From Rhodohalobacter sp. SW132 (GTDB lineage Bacteria; Bacteroidota; Rhodothermia; Balneolales; Balneolaceae), in NCBI RefSeq assembly GCF_003390325.1, contig NZ_QUOK01000011.1, positions 118,399-182,398 on the forward strand: a stretch of 64,000 nt of DNA, given 5' to 3'. The notes under the pieces were generated by a model. The model saw nothing but the letters and a program-made list of their open reading frames with translations. It was not told where the DNA came from and did no database searches. Every line of letters begins with the position of its first letter. The first letter of the stretch is position 1. The translations under genes and the position numbers were made by a program. Below are positions 10,401 through 19,200 of the stretch, piece after piece.

Positions 10401-10562
10401 TGTATGTGTAGATGCAAAAGCTGATGAATTGGTGATTGTAACTACCCCGGTAATCAAGAGAGCAAATACAAGCATCATGGTTTGAATTTTTGTTTCCATA
10501 TTCTCTGGCTTGGTTAATTTTAACATTTTTTGTTGTGTGGATATGTATCGATAATCAATCAC
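7407..10562 (-). CDS. susC: SusC/RagA-type TonB-linked outer-membrane transporter
   Basis: About 1050 residues. After a signal peptide ending near SSAFA comes a CarboxypepD_reg-like domain (ITGTVTDARTGEPIPGANIYI, residues about 83-165), then the TonB-dependent plug (RIRGNRSITAGNDPLFVVDG and IESIEVLKDASATAIYGARG), then a long beta-barrel ending in a hydrophobic LQFGINLTL. This is the energised channel for the ligand held by SusD; TonB could come from the gene at 43.8 kb, but that is a guess. The start is ambiguous. GTG at 10562 has a strong AAGGAGG just upstream but only about 3 nt of spacing; ATG at 10526 and ATG at 10499 (METKIQ) give a more usual leader. First gene of the minus-strand uptake cluster. 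Confidence 0.95.
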   Translation of the reverse strand: MIDYRYISTQQKMLKLTKPENMETKIQTMMLVFALLITGVVTITNSSAFASTHTIDEGEVKISELYGSALSSPYEVNQTITGTVTDARTGEPIPGANIYIQQLQTGSATNLDGNFEIQINEPGDYTLIATYVGYERYETVFSISGDETLTLDIELSQVGVLGDDLVVVGYGVQRRSDMTGSVSSISASRINETSITSLESGMQGRSAGVYVTQGGNKPNSGASIRIRGNRSITAGNDPLFVVDGVPISGGIADINPRDIESIEVLKDASATAIYGARGSNGVIIVTTQRGYDGDISVTYDGSVGFSEKTRRVNMMNGEEWAELRREAFRAAGNPTPDNELFHSTELEQLQNGTWTDYQDMITRRGVRQQHQLGIAGGSENARYYVSFGGLDHSGILEPEHFQRYNTRLNIDLDITDRIRIGTSTLGVYSIQEGGTRNFYNEAIQNTPLTQPYDENGELRLEPKPDAQRTNPLLETLPETYDDEITTQRILSNIYLEYLPTENLNFRVNFSPDLRTVKNDQFQAVRSRARQGGPAAAQVSSFDTFEYTWENIVNYQQTLGQSHSIGLTGLFSLQEFQREDSGVQVRGVPLTDMRYHNLGASEEILGASSDFQKWSLISYMARANYNYDSRYLLTLTGRIDGSSRFGVENQYGFFPSVALAWNVSNESFFSPTTLLNDLRVRLSWGKAGQTGINPYRTQGLASRTAFNFGGTPAFGFKPNQIRNDELKWETTTSLNLGVQWEMFDSRVVAEVDAYRQNTEDLLLERAIPTTSGFNSVLENVGATQNTGFEASLTTINVASGDFGGFQWTTNFNFAYNKEEIVELFGGAEDDVGNQWFIGHPINVYYNYEKIGIWQQNEASEAAGYGQRPGEIKVRDVTGSGSITGDDRVILGQEQPKWQGGLGNQFSYRNFDLSVFLVGRFGNMINSGIHTGGSSPMTGRYNNLRVDYWTPDNPTNEAPQPRADLETPIWETTRAYFSGDFVRVRNIGLAYNLPANIAQSVLGLQSLRFTVNAENPYIFAPYVRNHGGVDPETSTGSNTPSQWTLQFGINLTL

Positions 10563-11016
10563 AAACCTCCTTATACTCTTTAAACCTTAATTAAACGGTT
10601 AAGTAACTGGCTAAAAATATATAGCCGTGGAAACTTCAGTTAAAAAAAGTAAAATAGGCTTGCGTAATAGTTAAAAAACAAATTTGATTTCTGCAAAGAA
10701 AAAAATGCTTTTCTTCCTATAGCATTCGAAATCTTGCCCTGTATGATTTTACACCATTTATTAATATCTATAGTTTTTCAGAAACCTTGATTTCTTAGAA
10801 AAAAATAGTAGACATACAAAGATTTTAACCCGCTAATAACACTACTTTGTGCCGAAGAACGGTTTTGCAAAGTCATCAATAAAGACGTCAACAGCGACGA
10901 ACTTCCGCCTGAATACTTTACCGGTTAAACTATTTTTAGTACTTTGAATTTTAATTTCCAAAAATTTACCCTTTATTAGAAAAGCTTCTAAAAAGAATCC
11001 AAAATATTAAGTAGCA
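10563..11016. promoter_or_regulatory. Divergent control region between susC and the TRAP operon
   Basis: This 454-bp AT-rich gap holds no gene and must contain both divergent promoters. Two palindrome-like sites share the core CGGTTAA. One is at 10580-10603 (TTAAACC, 10-nt spacer, GGTTAAG), near the susC start. The other is at 10917-10930 (TTTACCGGTTAAAC), just upstream of a TACTTTG at 10940-10946 that resembles the Bacteroidota -7 element. A second TACTTTG is at 10843. Their form would suit a LacI- or GntR-type regulator, but no such gene is in the window and the sites are inferred by eye only. Confidence 0.35.
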
Positions 11017-12024
11017 ATGGTCTGCAGTTTCATAAAACTAAATAAGCTATTTCTTACAGCAGTTTTTCTTGTACTCATATTCATGAGCTGCGGAGGTTCA
11101 AGGTCAGATGATGGTTCTAAAACCATCATACTTGCTCACGCAATGCACCTGACTCATCCGGTTACAATAGCTATGGACCGTATGGCTGAACTCACTGAAG
11201 AAAAATCAGAGGGACAGCTTAAAATTGAGATCTACCCTACAAGTCAGCTCGGTGGAGAACGCGAGCTTCTCGAGCTTGTACAGATCGGAACGATTGGTAT
11301 CACTAAAATTTCCGGCGCAGTTTTGGAAAATATAGTTCCCGCCATGCAGGCCATGAGTCTTCCCTATCTTTTTCGCGATGAAGAACATTATGCCAATGTA
11401 TTATGGGGCGATGTTGGCCGTGATATGCTGTTAGAAGGAGAAAAATATCGATTAAGAGGGATAGCATATTATGATGCCGGAATGAGAAGTTTCTATTCTG
11501 TGGGCCGGCCCATAAACACCCCCGCGGATTTAGCCGGGATGAAAATAAGAGTACAACCAAGTGTAATGGCCATAAACTTAATCCGCGCCTATGGCGGATC
11601 AGCTACCCCGCTTGCTTATGGCGAACTTTATACGGCTTTCCAGGGAGGTATTGTTGATGGAGCGGAAAATAATCCTCCAAGTTTTTATACATCCCGGCAC
11701 TACGAAGTAACCGACTACTATATCCTCAATGAGCATACAGCCGTACCCGATGTACTTGTCATCGGTACGAAAGTCTGGGATACTCTCACTGACCAGGAAC
11801 GGACGTGGCTTATGGAGGCAGTGAATGAATCCGTCGACTTTCAACGTGAGTTGTGGAAAGAATCAGAAGAAGAGTCACTGCGTATTGTCCAGGAAGCAGG
11901 AGTTGAAGTCATCCACCCAGACAAAGAACCTTTTCGGGAAAGAGTACAACACATTTATGACAATGTGAGGGAACGTGACCCTGAACTCTATCGATGGATT
12001 GAACGTATTCAGCAGGTTCAATAA
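11017..12024 (+). CDS. dctP: TRAP transporter substrate-binding lipoprotein, DctP family
   Basis: 335 residues. The leader ends in IFMSC with the lipidated Cys at residue 25, so this binding protein is tethered instead of freely periplasmic. DctP-family landmarks follow: the SQLGGERELLELVQIGTIG helix, the MKIRVQPS stretch with Arg 178 in the position of the family's carboxylate-binding Arg, and the AFQGGIVDGAENNP segment. The conserved Arg argues for an acidic ligand such as a uronate, aldonate, keto-acid or C4-dicarboxylate. It is followed 24 nt later by dctQ and then dctM, so the three-part transporter is complete. It is divergent from the SusCD cluster, which fits import of a product made in the periplasm. 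Confidence 0.95.
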   Translation: MVCSFIKLNKLFLTAVFLVLIFMSCGGSRSDDGSKTIILAHAMHLTHPVTIAMDRMAELTEEKSEGQLKIEIYPTSQLGGERELLELVQIGTIGITKISGAVLENIVPAMQAMSLPYLFRDEEHYANVLWGDVGRDMLLEGEKYRLRGIAYYDAGMRSFYSVGRPINTPADLAGMKIRVQPSVMAINLIRAYGGSATPLAYGELYTAFQGGIVDGAENNPPSFYTSRHYEVTDYYILNEHTAVPDVLVIGTKVWDTLTDQERTWLMEAVNESVDFQRELWKESEEESLRIVQEAGVEVIHPDKEPFRERVQHIYDNVRERDPELYRWIERIQQVQ

Positions 12025-12048
12025 CATTAACTGTTAAATCAAATAATT

Positions 12049-12570
12049 GTGCGAAAACTGATTGATACAATCACAAGAAGTCTGCTTGTTTTTTTAATGA
12101 GTTCGCTGGTTATCGTTGTAGTATGGCAGGTATTTTCCCGCTATATCCTAAATGCACCAAGTACTGTCACAGACGAACTTGCCCGTTTCCTCCTCATCTG
12201 GGTCAGCCTTTTGGGTGCTGCATATTATTCAGGAAAGAATCTGCATATAGCGATTAATGTTTTACCCTCAAGACTCAGCCCTCCCAACAGAAAAAAACTA
12301 AATATTCTGATACATCTGATTGTCATCACATTTGTTCTTCTTGTTTTTGTGATTGGCGGGGGGATGCTGGTTTATTACACCTATACTTATCTGCAGCTTA
12401 CTCCGACTTTGCAGATTCCTATGGCATTTATCTACGCAATCGGCCCGATAAGCGGGTTACTGATCATCTTCTATAAAATAGCAGATATTGCTGATCTTCT
12501 CCGTTCTGATGCGGAACAGGTCAGCGGGGATCATCAGTTTGAACAGGAAGACTTCACAGGATCAATTTAA
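12049..12570 (+). CDS. dctQ: TRAP transporter small permease, DctQ family
   Basis: 173 residues, starting with GTG. Four hydrophobic segments are visible (about 11-32, 48-66, 88-110, 126-148), with the family motif YILNAPSTVTDELARFLLIW after the first. DctQ proteins support and bridge the large permease DctM in Na+-driven TRAP transporters. The gene stops 10 nt before the dctM start, in one operon with dctP. The C-terminal tail is acidic and Gln-rich. No alternative start upstream fits better; the short leader and first transmembrane helix begin directly after this GTG. Confidence 0.92.
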   Translation: MRKLIDTITRSLLVFLMSSLVIVVVWQVFSRYILNAPSTVTDELARFLLIWVSLLGAAYYSGKNLHIAINVLPSRLSPPNRKKLNILIHLIVITFVLLVFVIGGGMLVYYTYTYLQLTPTLQIPMAFIYAIGPISGLLIIFYKIADIADLLRSDAEQVSGDHQFEQEDFTGSI

Positions 12571-12580
12571 ACAGAGCCCT

Positions 12581-13879
12581 ATGGGATTAATTGAGATACT
12601 AGTACTCGTATTAAGCTTTCTGATTCTGCTTGCTATCGGTGTCCCCGTCGCGTGGACGCTCGGTATTGCGAGCCTGCTAACGATATTATTTTCATTAGAG
12701 TCACTGACTGCATTCATGACAATGGCTCAGCAGGTAATGACCAGCCTGGACAGCTTTACACTGCTGGCAATTCCATTTTTTATACTTGCCGGTCAGTTAA
12801 TGAATAAGGGTGGAATCGCAACACGTCTCATTAATTTTGCCAAAAATATAGTAGGCGCCCTTCCCGGTGGTCTGGCCCATATAAATGTAGTAGCAGCAAT
12901 GCTTTTTGGGGCCATCGCGGGATCATCCGTGGCTGCAGCATCAGCTATTGGCAGCATCCTGGGACCCCGCATGGAAAAAGAGGGCTATACAAAAGAGTTT
13001 GGTGCGGCAATTAATATATCTTCATCCACTATGGGATTGATCATTCCGCCTTCCAATATCCTGATTGTTTATTCACTTGCCAGCGGCGGAACATCTATTG
13101 CGGCCCTTTTTATTGCAGGATACATACCGGGCATCCTCACCGGTCTGATTCTGATGGGAGTGGCAGCAGTTTGGGCGATGCGAAAAAACTTTCCGGTAGG
13201 AGAAAGAACCGCGTTAAAGCCTCTTATCAAATCGTTCCTGAAAGCGCTACCCAGTTTACTTCTTTTAGTTATTGTAATCGGGGGCATCGTAATCGGAATC
13301 TTTACCGCCACCGAAGCAGCAGCTATTGCAGTTGTATACACACTGGGACTTGCCTTTTTCTATAAAGAGATCCGATTTAAAGATTTGCCTTCTGTTTTGA
13401 TGGGCTCCGTTCAAACCACCTCTATTGTCATGATTCTCATCGCTACTTCAATTAGCATGAGTTGGGTGATGTCGTTTGGGCATCTGCCTCAATCCATCAG
13501 TGAAACACTTCTGGCGCTGAGTGATAATAAAATTGTGATCCTTCTGATTATAAACCTGATCCTGCTTTTTGTGGGAATGTTTATGGATATCACGCCAGCT
13601 GTGCTCATCTTCACACCGATCTTTCTTCCTGTGGTGGTTGAACTCGGAATTGATCCGGTTCACTTCGGCATCATAATGATTATGAATCTCTGTATCGGAA
13701 TCTGTACACCACCTGTTGGAACACTGCTCTTTGTGGGTGTGAGTGTGGCGGGAACCACCATTGAAAAAGTTATAAAGCCGTTGCTTCCACTTTTTGTCGC
13801 GATGCTGCTCACACTGATACTGGTAACCTTTTGGGAAGATTTGAGCCTTGCACTTCCACGATTATTTGATTTGATGTAA
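12581..13879 (+). CDS. dctM: TRAP transporter large permease, DctM family
   Basis: 432 residues from ATG 12581; the reading frame is open further upstream but that part overlaps dctQ and lacks membrane character. The protein has about 12 hydrophobic segments and DctM signatures: FFILAGQLMNKGGIATRLI, GGLAHINVVAAMLFGAIAGSSVA, SSSTMGLIIPPSNILIVYS, and near the end GICTPPVGTLLFVG. It is the channel-forming Na+/solute symport subunit in the inner membrane. Operon partner of dctP and dctQ. A GC-rich hairpin (13897-13901 with 13911-13915) lies 17 nt after the stop but lacks a T-tract, so termination there is uncertain. Confidence 0.95.
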   Translation: MGLIEILVLVLSFLILLAIGVPVAWTLGIASLLTILFSLESLTAFMTMAQQVMTSLDSFTLLAIPFFILAGQLMNKGGIATRLINFAKNIVGALPGGLAHINVVAAMLFGAIAGSSVAAASAIGSILGPRMEKEGYTKEFGAAINISSSTMGLIIPPSNILIVYSLASGGTSIAALFIAGYIPGILTGLILMGVAAVWAMRKNFPVGERTALKPLIKSFLKALPSLLLLVIVIGGIVIGIFTATEAAAIAVVYTLGLAFFYKEIRFKDLPSVLMGSVQTTSIVMILIATSISMSWVMSFGHLPQSISETLLALSDNKIVILLIINLILLFVGMFMDITPAVLIFTPIFLPVVVELGIDPVHFGIIMIMNLCIGICTPPVGTLLFVGVSVAGTTIEKVIKPLLPLFVAMLLTLILVTFWEDLSLALPRLFDLM

Positions 13880-13921
13880 GCAGAACTAACAATTCAGGCC
13901 CTGGCTTCTCGGGCCGAAACT

Positions 13922-14542
13922 GAGACATCTCCATGTTCATCGATTCATCCTGAACAACGTTTAAATGGGCTCAAGCCCAGCAAAAAGAGATCTCTCCGTG
14001 CGTTCACCGCGAAAGAGCGGCTCTCTTAGTCTTTTGGGGCAATAGCGCGACTCGCAACTCAGTGGTTGAACCAGGAACACGGCAGCGCCATGAGGATGGG
14101 AATCATGCAAACGGCGTATGGCGAAACACTGCATGTTTGGGATACTGATACGCCGGTTAGAACCCAGTGCTATTTTGTCTTGTCGAGCGCAGCACCGGTG
14201 CTTTTCCGGTGCGTAGCCGAGACATCTCCCGGTTCGTAGTTCCATCTCGAACAACGTATAAACGGGTTCAAACCCAACGAAAGGAGATCTCTCCGTGCGT
14301 TGGCCGCGAAAGAGCGGCTCTCTTAGTCTTTCGCGCAATAGCGCGACTCGCAACTCAATGGTTGAACCAGGAAACAGCCCTGCGCCGTGAGGATAAAACT
14401 CCTGCCAATCGGCGTATGGCGATACACTGTATGTTTGGGATACTGATACGCCGGTTAGAACCCAGCGCCTTTTGTCTTGTTGAGCGCAGCACCGGTGCTT
14501 TTCCGGTGCGCAGCCGAGACATCTCCCGGTTCGTAGTTCCAT
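13922..14542. repeat. 297-bp tandem repeat, two full copies plus 27 nt of a third
   Basis: The motif GAGACATCTCC recurs at 13922, 14219 and 14516, exactly 297 bp apart. Copy A is 13922-14218 and copy B 14219-14515; copy C keeps only 14516-14542, identical to the start of B, and then breaks off. The copies are clearly similar but differ by many substitutions and by small indels. Each full copy holds hairpins: CGGCGTAT with ATACGCCG (14112/14148 and 14410/14446), GCACCGG with CCGGTGC (14192/14206 and 14489/14503), and GGGCT-CA-AGCCC in A versus GGGTT-CA-AACCC in B, a compensating base-pair change. Long open frames cross the repeat on both strands, but indels put the copies out of frame with each other, so it is unlikely to be coding. 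Confidence 0.85.
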
Positions 14543-14766
14543 TTTTTAGCATAGACCTGAGTTCGATTCTTAAATTTTTCGTATATCAATAAAAACAGTC
14601 CATAAAGGAAGTTAGTTAATTTAATTCGTCAACAATTATGTCATGCCGGACTCCGATCCGGCATCTCCTGCCTTGTTAAGGACGGGAGATCACGCATCGA
14701 GTGCGAGATGACGCCCTTTTTGGACTGTTTTTGACATTTTTAAATCGAACTCAGATCATAGGCTGG
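14543..14766. repeat. Nested inverted-repeat element (MITE-like)
   Basis: Three nested complementary pairs share one centre: CTGAGTTCGAT (14557-14567) with ATCGAACTCAG (14744-14754), AAAAACAGTCCA (14591-14602) with TGGACTGTTTTT (14721-14732), and ATGCCGGA (14643-14650) with TCCGGCAT (14657-14664). The outer arms extend as imperfect matches toward AGCATAG on the left and TAGGCTGG on the right. There is no coding capacity. It begins where the third tandem-repeat copy is cut off and ends at the stop codon of the oxidoreductase gene. It could be a small non-autonomous mobile element or a long palindromic intergenic repeat. No target-site duplication was established. Confidence 0.6.
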
Positions 14767-16098
14767 TTAAATCCTCGGTTCCCAACCCCGCTCATAATCG
14801 CGTCTCCACATGCTCATCGCTTCAGAATCACCAATTATTCTGCCCGTGCGCGGATTGATATCCAGTGAACGGCCGATTTCCTGAGATATATTTCCTAAAT
14901 GGAGTGCTTTAACACTTTTTTGTCCCTCTTCAATAGGTGAATTTAGCTCTGTTCCCCTTCTGATAGCCTCGGCAAAATTATGAACATGAATATCTGTCAA
15001 ACCGCCGCCGCCTACTGTATCCAGCTGATCTGTTTCATCATCGCGTATGTTCTTTTTTATCTCCTCATTGTCAAGATTATACGCTGTATACCCGCTTCTG
15101 TCTATCATCACAGTACCTTTCGTTCCGTGAATGACTGATCCCCTGCCTTTGTCCCAGAATTGATATCCGTTGCTGCTGCGACCTTCCCAGTTGATCGATT
15201 TTCCTTCAGGAAATTCAAACATTACGTTTTGCACGTCGTAAAATTCCCAGTCATCATCAAAATGATAGCGGCCACCGTTGGATGAAATTTTCTTCGGCAG
15301 ATCCACACCAAGAGCCCAGCGGCAAATATCATATTCATGTGTTCCGTTGTTTAATAATTCACCCGTTCCCCATTTCCAGAACCAGTGCCAGTTGTAGTGG
15401 ATAATATTATCCCGGTACGGTGTTCTCGGGGCCGGGCCCTGCCATAATTCATAATCCAGCCAATCGGGTACATCAGCTATACTGCCGGTACCGATAGGCC
15501 CCCTGGCATTTGCATAAAAGCATTTTGCATAGTAGACATCACCAATTAAACCTTCCCGGATTTCATTTATCACTTCTATTGATTCCGGGGCTGATCTCTG
15601 CTGGTTCCCCATCTGTACAACTTTGTTATATCTCTTCTGAGCCTGAACTATCAAATCAGATTCTGCAGGATTATGACTCGCCGGCTTTTCCACATACACA
15701 TGTTTTCCCGCCTGAAGAGCCAGAATTGTAGCGGCAGTATGCCAATGATCGGGAGCCGCAATCACCAGGGCATCAATATCGGGATCGTCCAAAGCCCTCC
15801 GAAAATCGGTCCCGGTTTCCGGTTTCCTTCCCTGAATCACTTCCACTTCTTCTGCCCGTTCTTCAAGCGGACGTTCATCCACATCAAAAATTGATTTCAC
15901 TTCCACACCCTCTGCACCGGCAAATACCTCCGACAAATAACCGGCCCTTCCACGCCCTCCCATCATAGCAACAACAATTTTATCGTTGGGCGAATAGATG
16001 CCTTTCGAAAAAGTTAGCGGCCCGGTAAGCCCGATTGCTGCTGTTGTAAGTGCGGATGTTTTGATAAACTTTCGTCGATCCATAGACCTCGTGATCAT
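14767..16098 (-). CDS. Gfo/Idh/MocA family oxidoreductase, Tat-exported type
   Basis: 443 residues. The leader MDRRKFIKTSALTTAAIG is a twin-arginine-like signal, so ATG at 16083 (residue 6) is the more natural start; it also has a purine-rich ACGAGG before it. The Rossmann fold starts at about 40 (KIVVAMMGGRGRAGY) and the EKP motif is at 137-139 with catalytic Lys 138. The substrate half carries WHWFWKWGTGELLNNGTHEYDICRW, where the HEYD segment gives the usual His/Asp pair. Such exported members oxidise sugar hydroxyls of periplasmic glycosides. It is convergent with the TRAP operon across the repeat region and is only distantly similar to the oxidoreductase at 4.2-5.6 kb, so the two probably act on different positions or substrates. 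Confidence 0.9.
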   Translation of the reverse strand: MITRSMDRRKFIKTSALTTAAIGLTGPLTFSKGIYSPNDKIVVAMMGGRGRAGYLSEVFAGAEGVEVKSIFDVDERPLEERAEEVEVIQGRKPETGTDFRRALDDPDIDALVIAAPDHWHTAATILALQAGKHVYVEKPASHNPAESDLIVQAQKRYNKVVQMGNQQRSAPESIEVINEIREGLIGDVYYAKCFYANARGPIGTGSIADVPDWLDYELWQGPAPRTPYRDNIIHYNWHWFWKWGTGELLNNGTHEYDICRWALGVDLPKKISSNGGRYHFDDDWEFYDVQNVMFEFPEGKSINWEGRSSNGYQFWDKGRGSVIHGTKGTVMIDRSGYTAYNLDNEEIKKNIRDDETDQLDTVGGGGLTDIHVHNFAEAIRRGTELNSPIEEGQKSVKALHLGNISQEIGRSLDINPRTGRIIGDSEAMSMWRRDYERGWEPRI

Positions 16099-16204
16099 GT
16101 TCAGATTTGCATTGCTTTACTGGTTAAGCTAACATTATTTAATAACATTTATAAATACAAATGCTTGGCTCTATGTTTAATATTATTAGTACTCGATTGA
16201 AAAA

Positions 16205-16231
16205 CCTCCAAGGGTTTGAAACCCTTGGAGG
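16205..16231 (-). terminator. Rho-independent terminator of dnaE
   Basis: CCTCCAAGGGTTT (16205-16217) and AAACCCTTGGAGG (16219-16231) form a perfect 13-bp palindrome with a single-base centre. On the minus strand it is followed by TTTTTC. It lies 8 bp beyond the dnaE stop codon and before the downstream oxidoreductase gene. Confidence 0.85.
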
Positions 16232-16238
16232 GTTGCCT

Positions 16239-19200
16239 CTAACTCGTTCTCGTCAACTGTACAGACTCTTTACCTACAATATTCCGCAAACCGTTCAGTA
16301 GTTCGTTGTTGGGTTCTACCACAAATTTCCTGACGCTCATATTCAGCGGGCCTTTTGCGTGTTTGCTTAGCACACGAAGGGTAACCGGAGTTTCGCCTTT
16401 GTGTATACTCATCAGCGTGGCCATCTCGTTGAGGTCATCTTTGGTGAGCAAAGAGGTTTCGAGCCGGAGTTTAAGCATCAGTTGGTTCTGAAATTTTTCG
16501 CGCAGGTTCTGAACCCGCTCCAGCGTATTGGCCATGATTTTGGGCTGCCCGCCGCGAAGACTCAGCGTACCGTCGAGCAGTACAATGGTATCCGGTGTCA
16601 GCAGTCCCTGGTGACGGTCGAACACATCACTAAATACAAGCACTTCCATCGCGCCTTGCAGATCCTCGATCTGAACAAATGCCATCGGGCGCCCTTTTTT
16701 GTCGCTGATCTGCTTCACGCCTGTAATAATCCCAACAATCTTAATCTGTTCGCGGTCGCTCATCTGACCGATTTTCTCCTCTGCAAGCGTATGTGATGCA
16801 AACAGCCGGATATCTTCACGGTATCGATCCAGCGGATGGCCGCTCAGATAGAAACCGATCAGTTCCCGTTCGCGGTTCAGCCGTTCGATATTGGTCCACT
16901 TCGGGCAGTCGCGCAATTTTGGTTCATCAAATCCTGATCCGGCACCACTGTCTCCTCCGAAGAGACTCGCCTGATTCAATCGTTTCTCCTCCTGTTTGCG
17001 GGAGGCGTAGCTGATGATATCCTCCACACTTGCCAGGAGCTGGGCGCGGTTATCATGCAGTGTATCAAAGGCGCCGGCCTGCACCAGACTTTCAATCGTG
17101 CGCCGGTTGCAAACCCGGGTGTCGATCCGCGAGGCGAAATCGAAAATAGAACGGAATTCGCCCTCTTTTTTACGCTCTTCGGCGATCTGTTCGATAGCAT
17201 TAGATCCCACACCTTTTATGGCCGACATTCCGTACTGCACGCGTCCGTCACGCACCACAAATTTACCTTCCGCAGTATTGATATTGGGCGGGTCCACCGG
17301 GATATCAACCCGCTGGCACTCCTCAATGAAGAACGACACTTTTTTGATGTCGTTCATATTGTGGCTCAGCACCGCAGCCATATATTCGGCCGTGTAATTG
17401 GCCTTAAAGTACATCGTCTGGTATGCTACTACCGAGTAGGCTGCGGAGTGCGATTTGTTAAATCCATAACCGGCAAAAAGGGCCATCTTGTCGAATACAT
17501 CTTTTGCCACTTCCTTGCTGTAGCCCAGATCCTGCGCCTGGTTCATAAACTTCTTCTCTTCCGGCGGCAGCAGATCAGCTTTTTTCTTACCCATGATCCG
17601 CCGCAGAACATCCGCTTCCCCGAGCGAGTAGCCGCCCATTTTCTGCGCTACCATCATGATCTGCTCCTGGTAGACCATAATTCCGTGTGTCGGTTTCAGG
17701 ATTCCCTTCAGATCATCGTGCGGATATTCCACCGTTTCCTCACCATGTTTCCGCTTGATATAGTCGGGTATAAACTGCATCGGACCGGGACGATAAAGCG
17801 CGTTCATGGCGATCAGGTCATTTATCGACTCCGGTTTCAGATCCTTGAGGTGCTTCCGCATCCCTTCTGATTCAAACTGAAACACGCCCACGGTGAGTCC
17901 TTTTTTGAAAAACTCAAACGTCTGTTCATCATCCAGCGGGATATCGTCCAGGTTGTACTCAACACCGTGATTATCCTTCACCTGCTGGATCGCCGTTTTC
18001 AAAATCGAAAGCGTCTTGAGGCCGAGGAAATCCATCTTCAGCATCCCGGCATCTTCAATATATTTTCCGTCGAATTGCGTCACATACAGATCGGCATCTT
18101 TTGCTGTAGCGATCGGGATGTAGTTGGTCAGTTTATCCGGCGCGATGATCACCCCAGCCGCGTGGATTCCTGTATTCCGGACCGATCCCTCCAGCGTCTC
18201 CGCCATCTTCAGGGTCTGTCCTTCGAGATCATCTTTCTTTTTAATCTCTTGAAGATCGCGAACCTCCTTGATCGCATCTTCCAGCGAGATACCGATCGTA
18301 TCCGGGATCAACTTGGCGATCCGGTCGGCATCCGGCAGCGGCAGATCCAGTACACGTGCCACATCACGGACCGATGACCGCGCCGCCATCGAACCGAACG
18401 TGATGATATGTGCCACCTGAGATTTTCCGTACTTATCCACCACGTAATCGATCACGCGCTGGCGTCCGTCATCATCAAAATCGATATCGATATCCGGCAT
18501 CGACACACGTTCCGGGTTCAGGAACCGCTCAAAAAGCAGGTCGTATTTCAGCGGGTCAATATTGGTGATGCCCGTGCAGTACGCCACCACCGATCCCGCC
18601 GCCGAACCACGCCCCGGACCTACATACACTTCCATCTCGCGCGCTTTGGCGATAAAATCCTGTACAATCAAAAAGTAGCCGGCAAAGCCCATTGTTTTGA
18701 TGATATTCAGCTCGTGATCGATCCGATCCATCACCTCACCATCCAGCTCATCGTACCGCTCTTTGGCACCTTCAATGGTAAGATGACGCAGGTAATCATC
18801 TTCCGTCTCAAATGGACCAGGCAGGGTAAAGTTGGGAAGAATCACGTCGCGTTTCAGTTCAAGCGGTTCCACCTTGTCCACAATCTCCTGCGTATTGGTG
18901 ATCGCCTGCGGAACATCGGCAAAGAGGGCTTTCATCTCCTCCTGCGTTTTGAAATAAAACTGGTCGTTCGGGAACCCAAAGCGGTAACCGCGCCCTCGCC
19001 CAATCGGTGTGCTCATCAGTTCGCCATTATCGATACAGAGCAGCGCATCATGTGCTTTCGCATCTTCCTGCTCCATATAGAACAGGTTGTTTGTGGCGAT
19101 CACTTTAACATCGTACTTTTTCGCAAATTTGAGCAGCACGCTGTTCACCCGCTCCTCCTCTTCCAGGCCGTGGCGCATCAGTTCGATGTAGAGATCATCG

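Noticed and set aside
13961..14592. Long open frames on both strands across the tandem repeat (193 and 141 codons) that look like repetitive proteins
   Set aside because: The two repeat copies are out of frame with each other because of small indels, both strands are open, and no ribosome-binding site or known domain is seen. Openness follows from the 297-bp period, a multiple of three.
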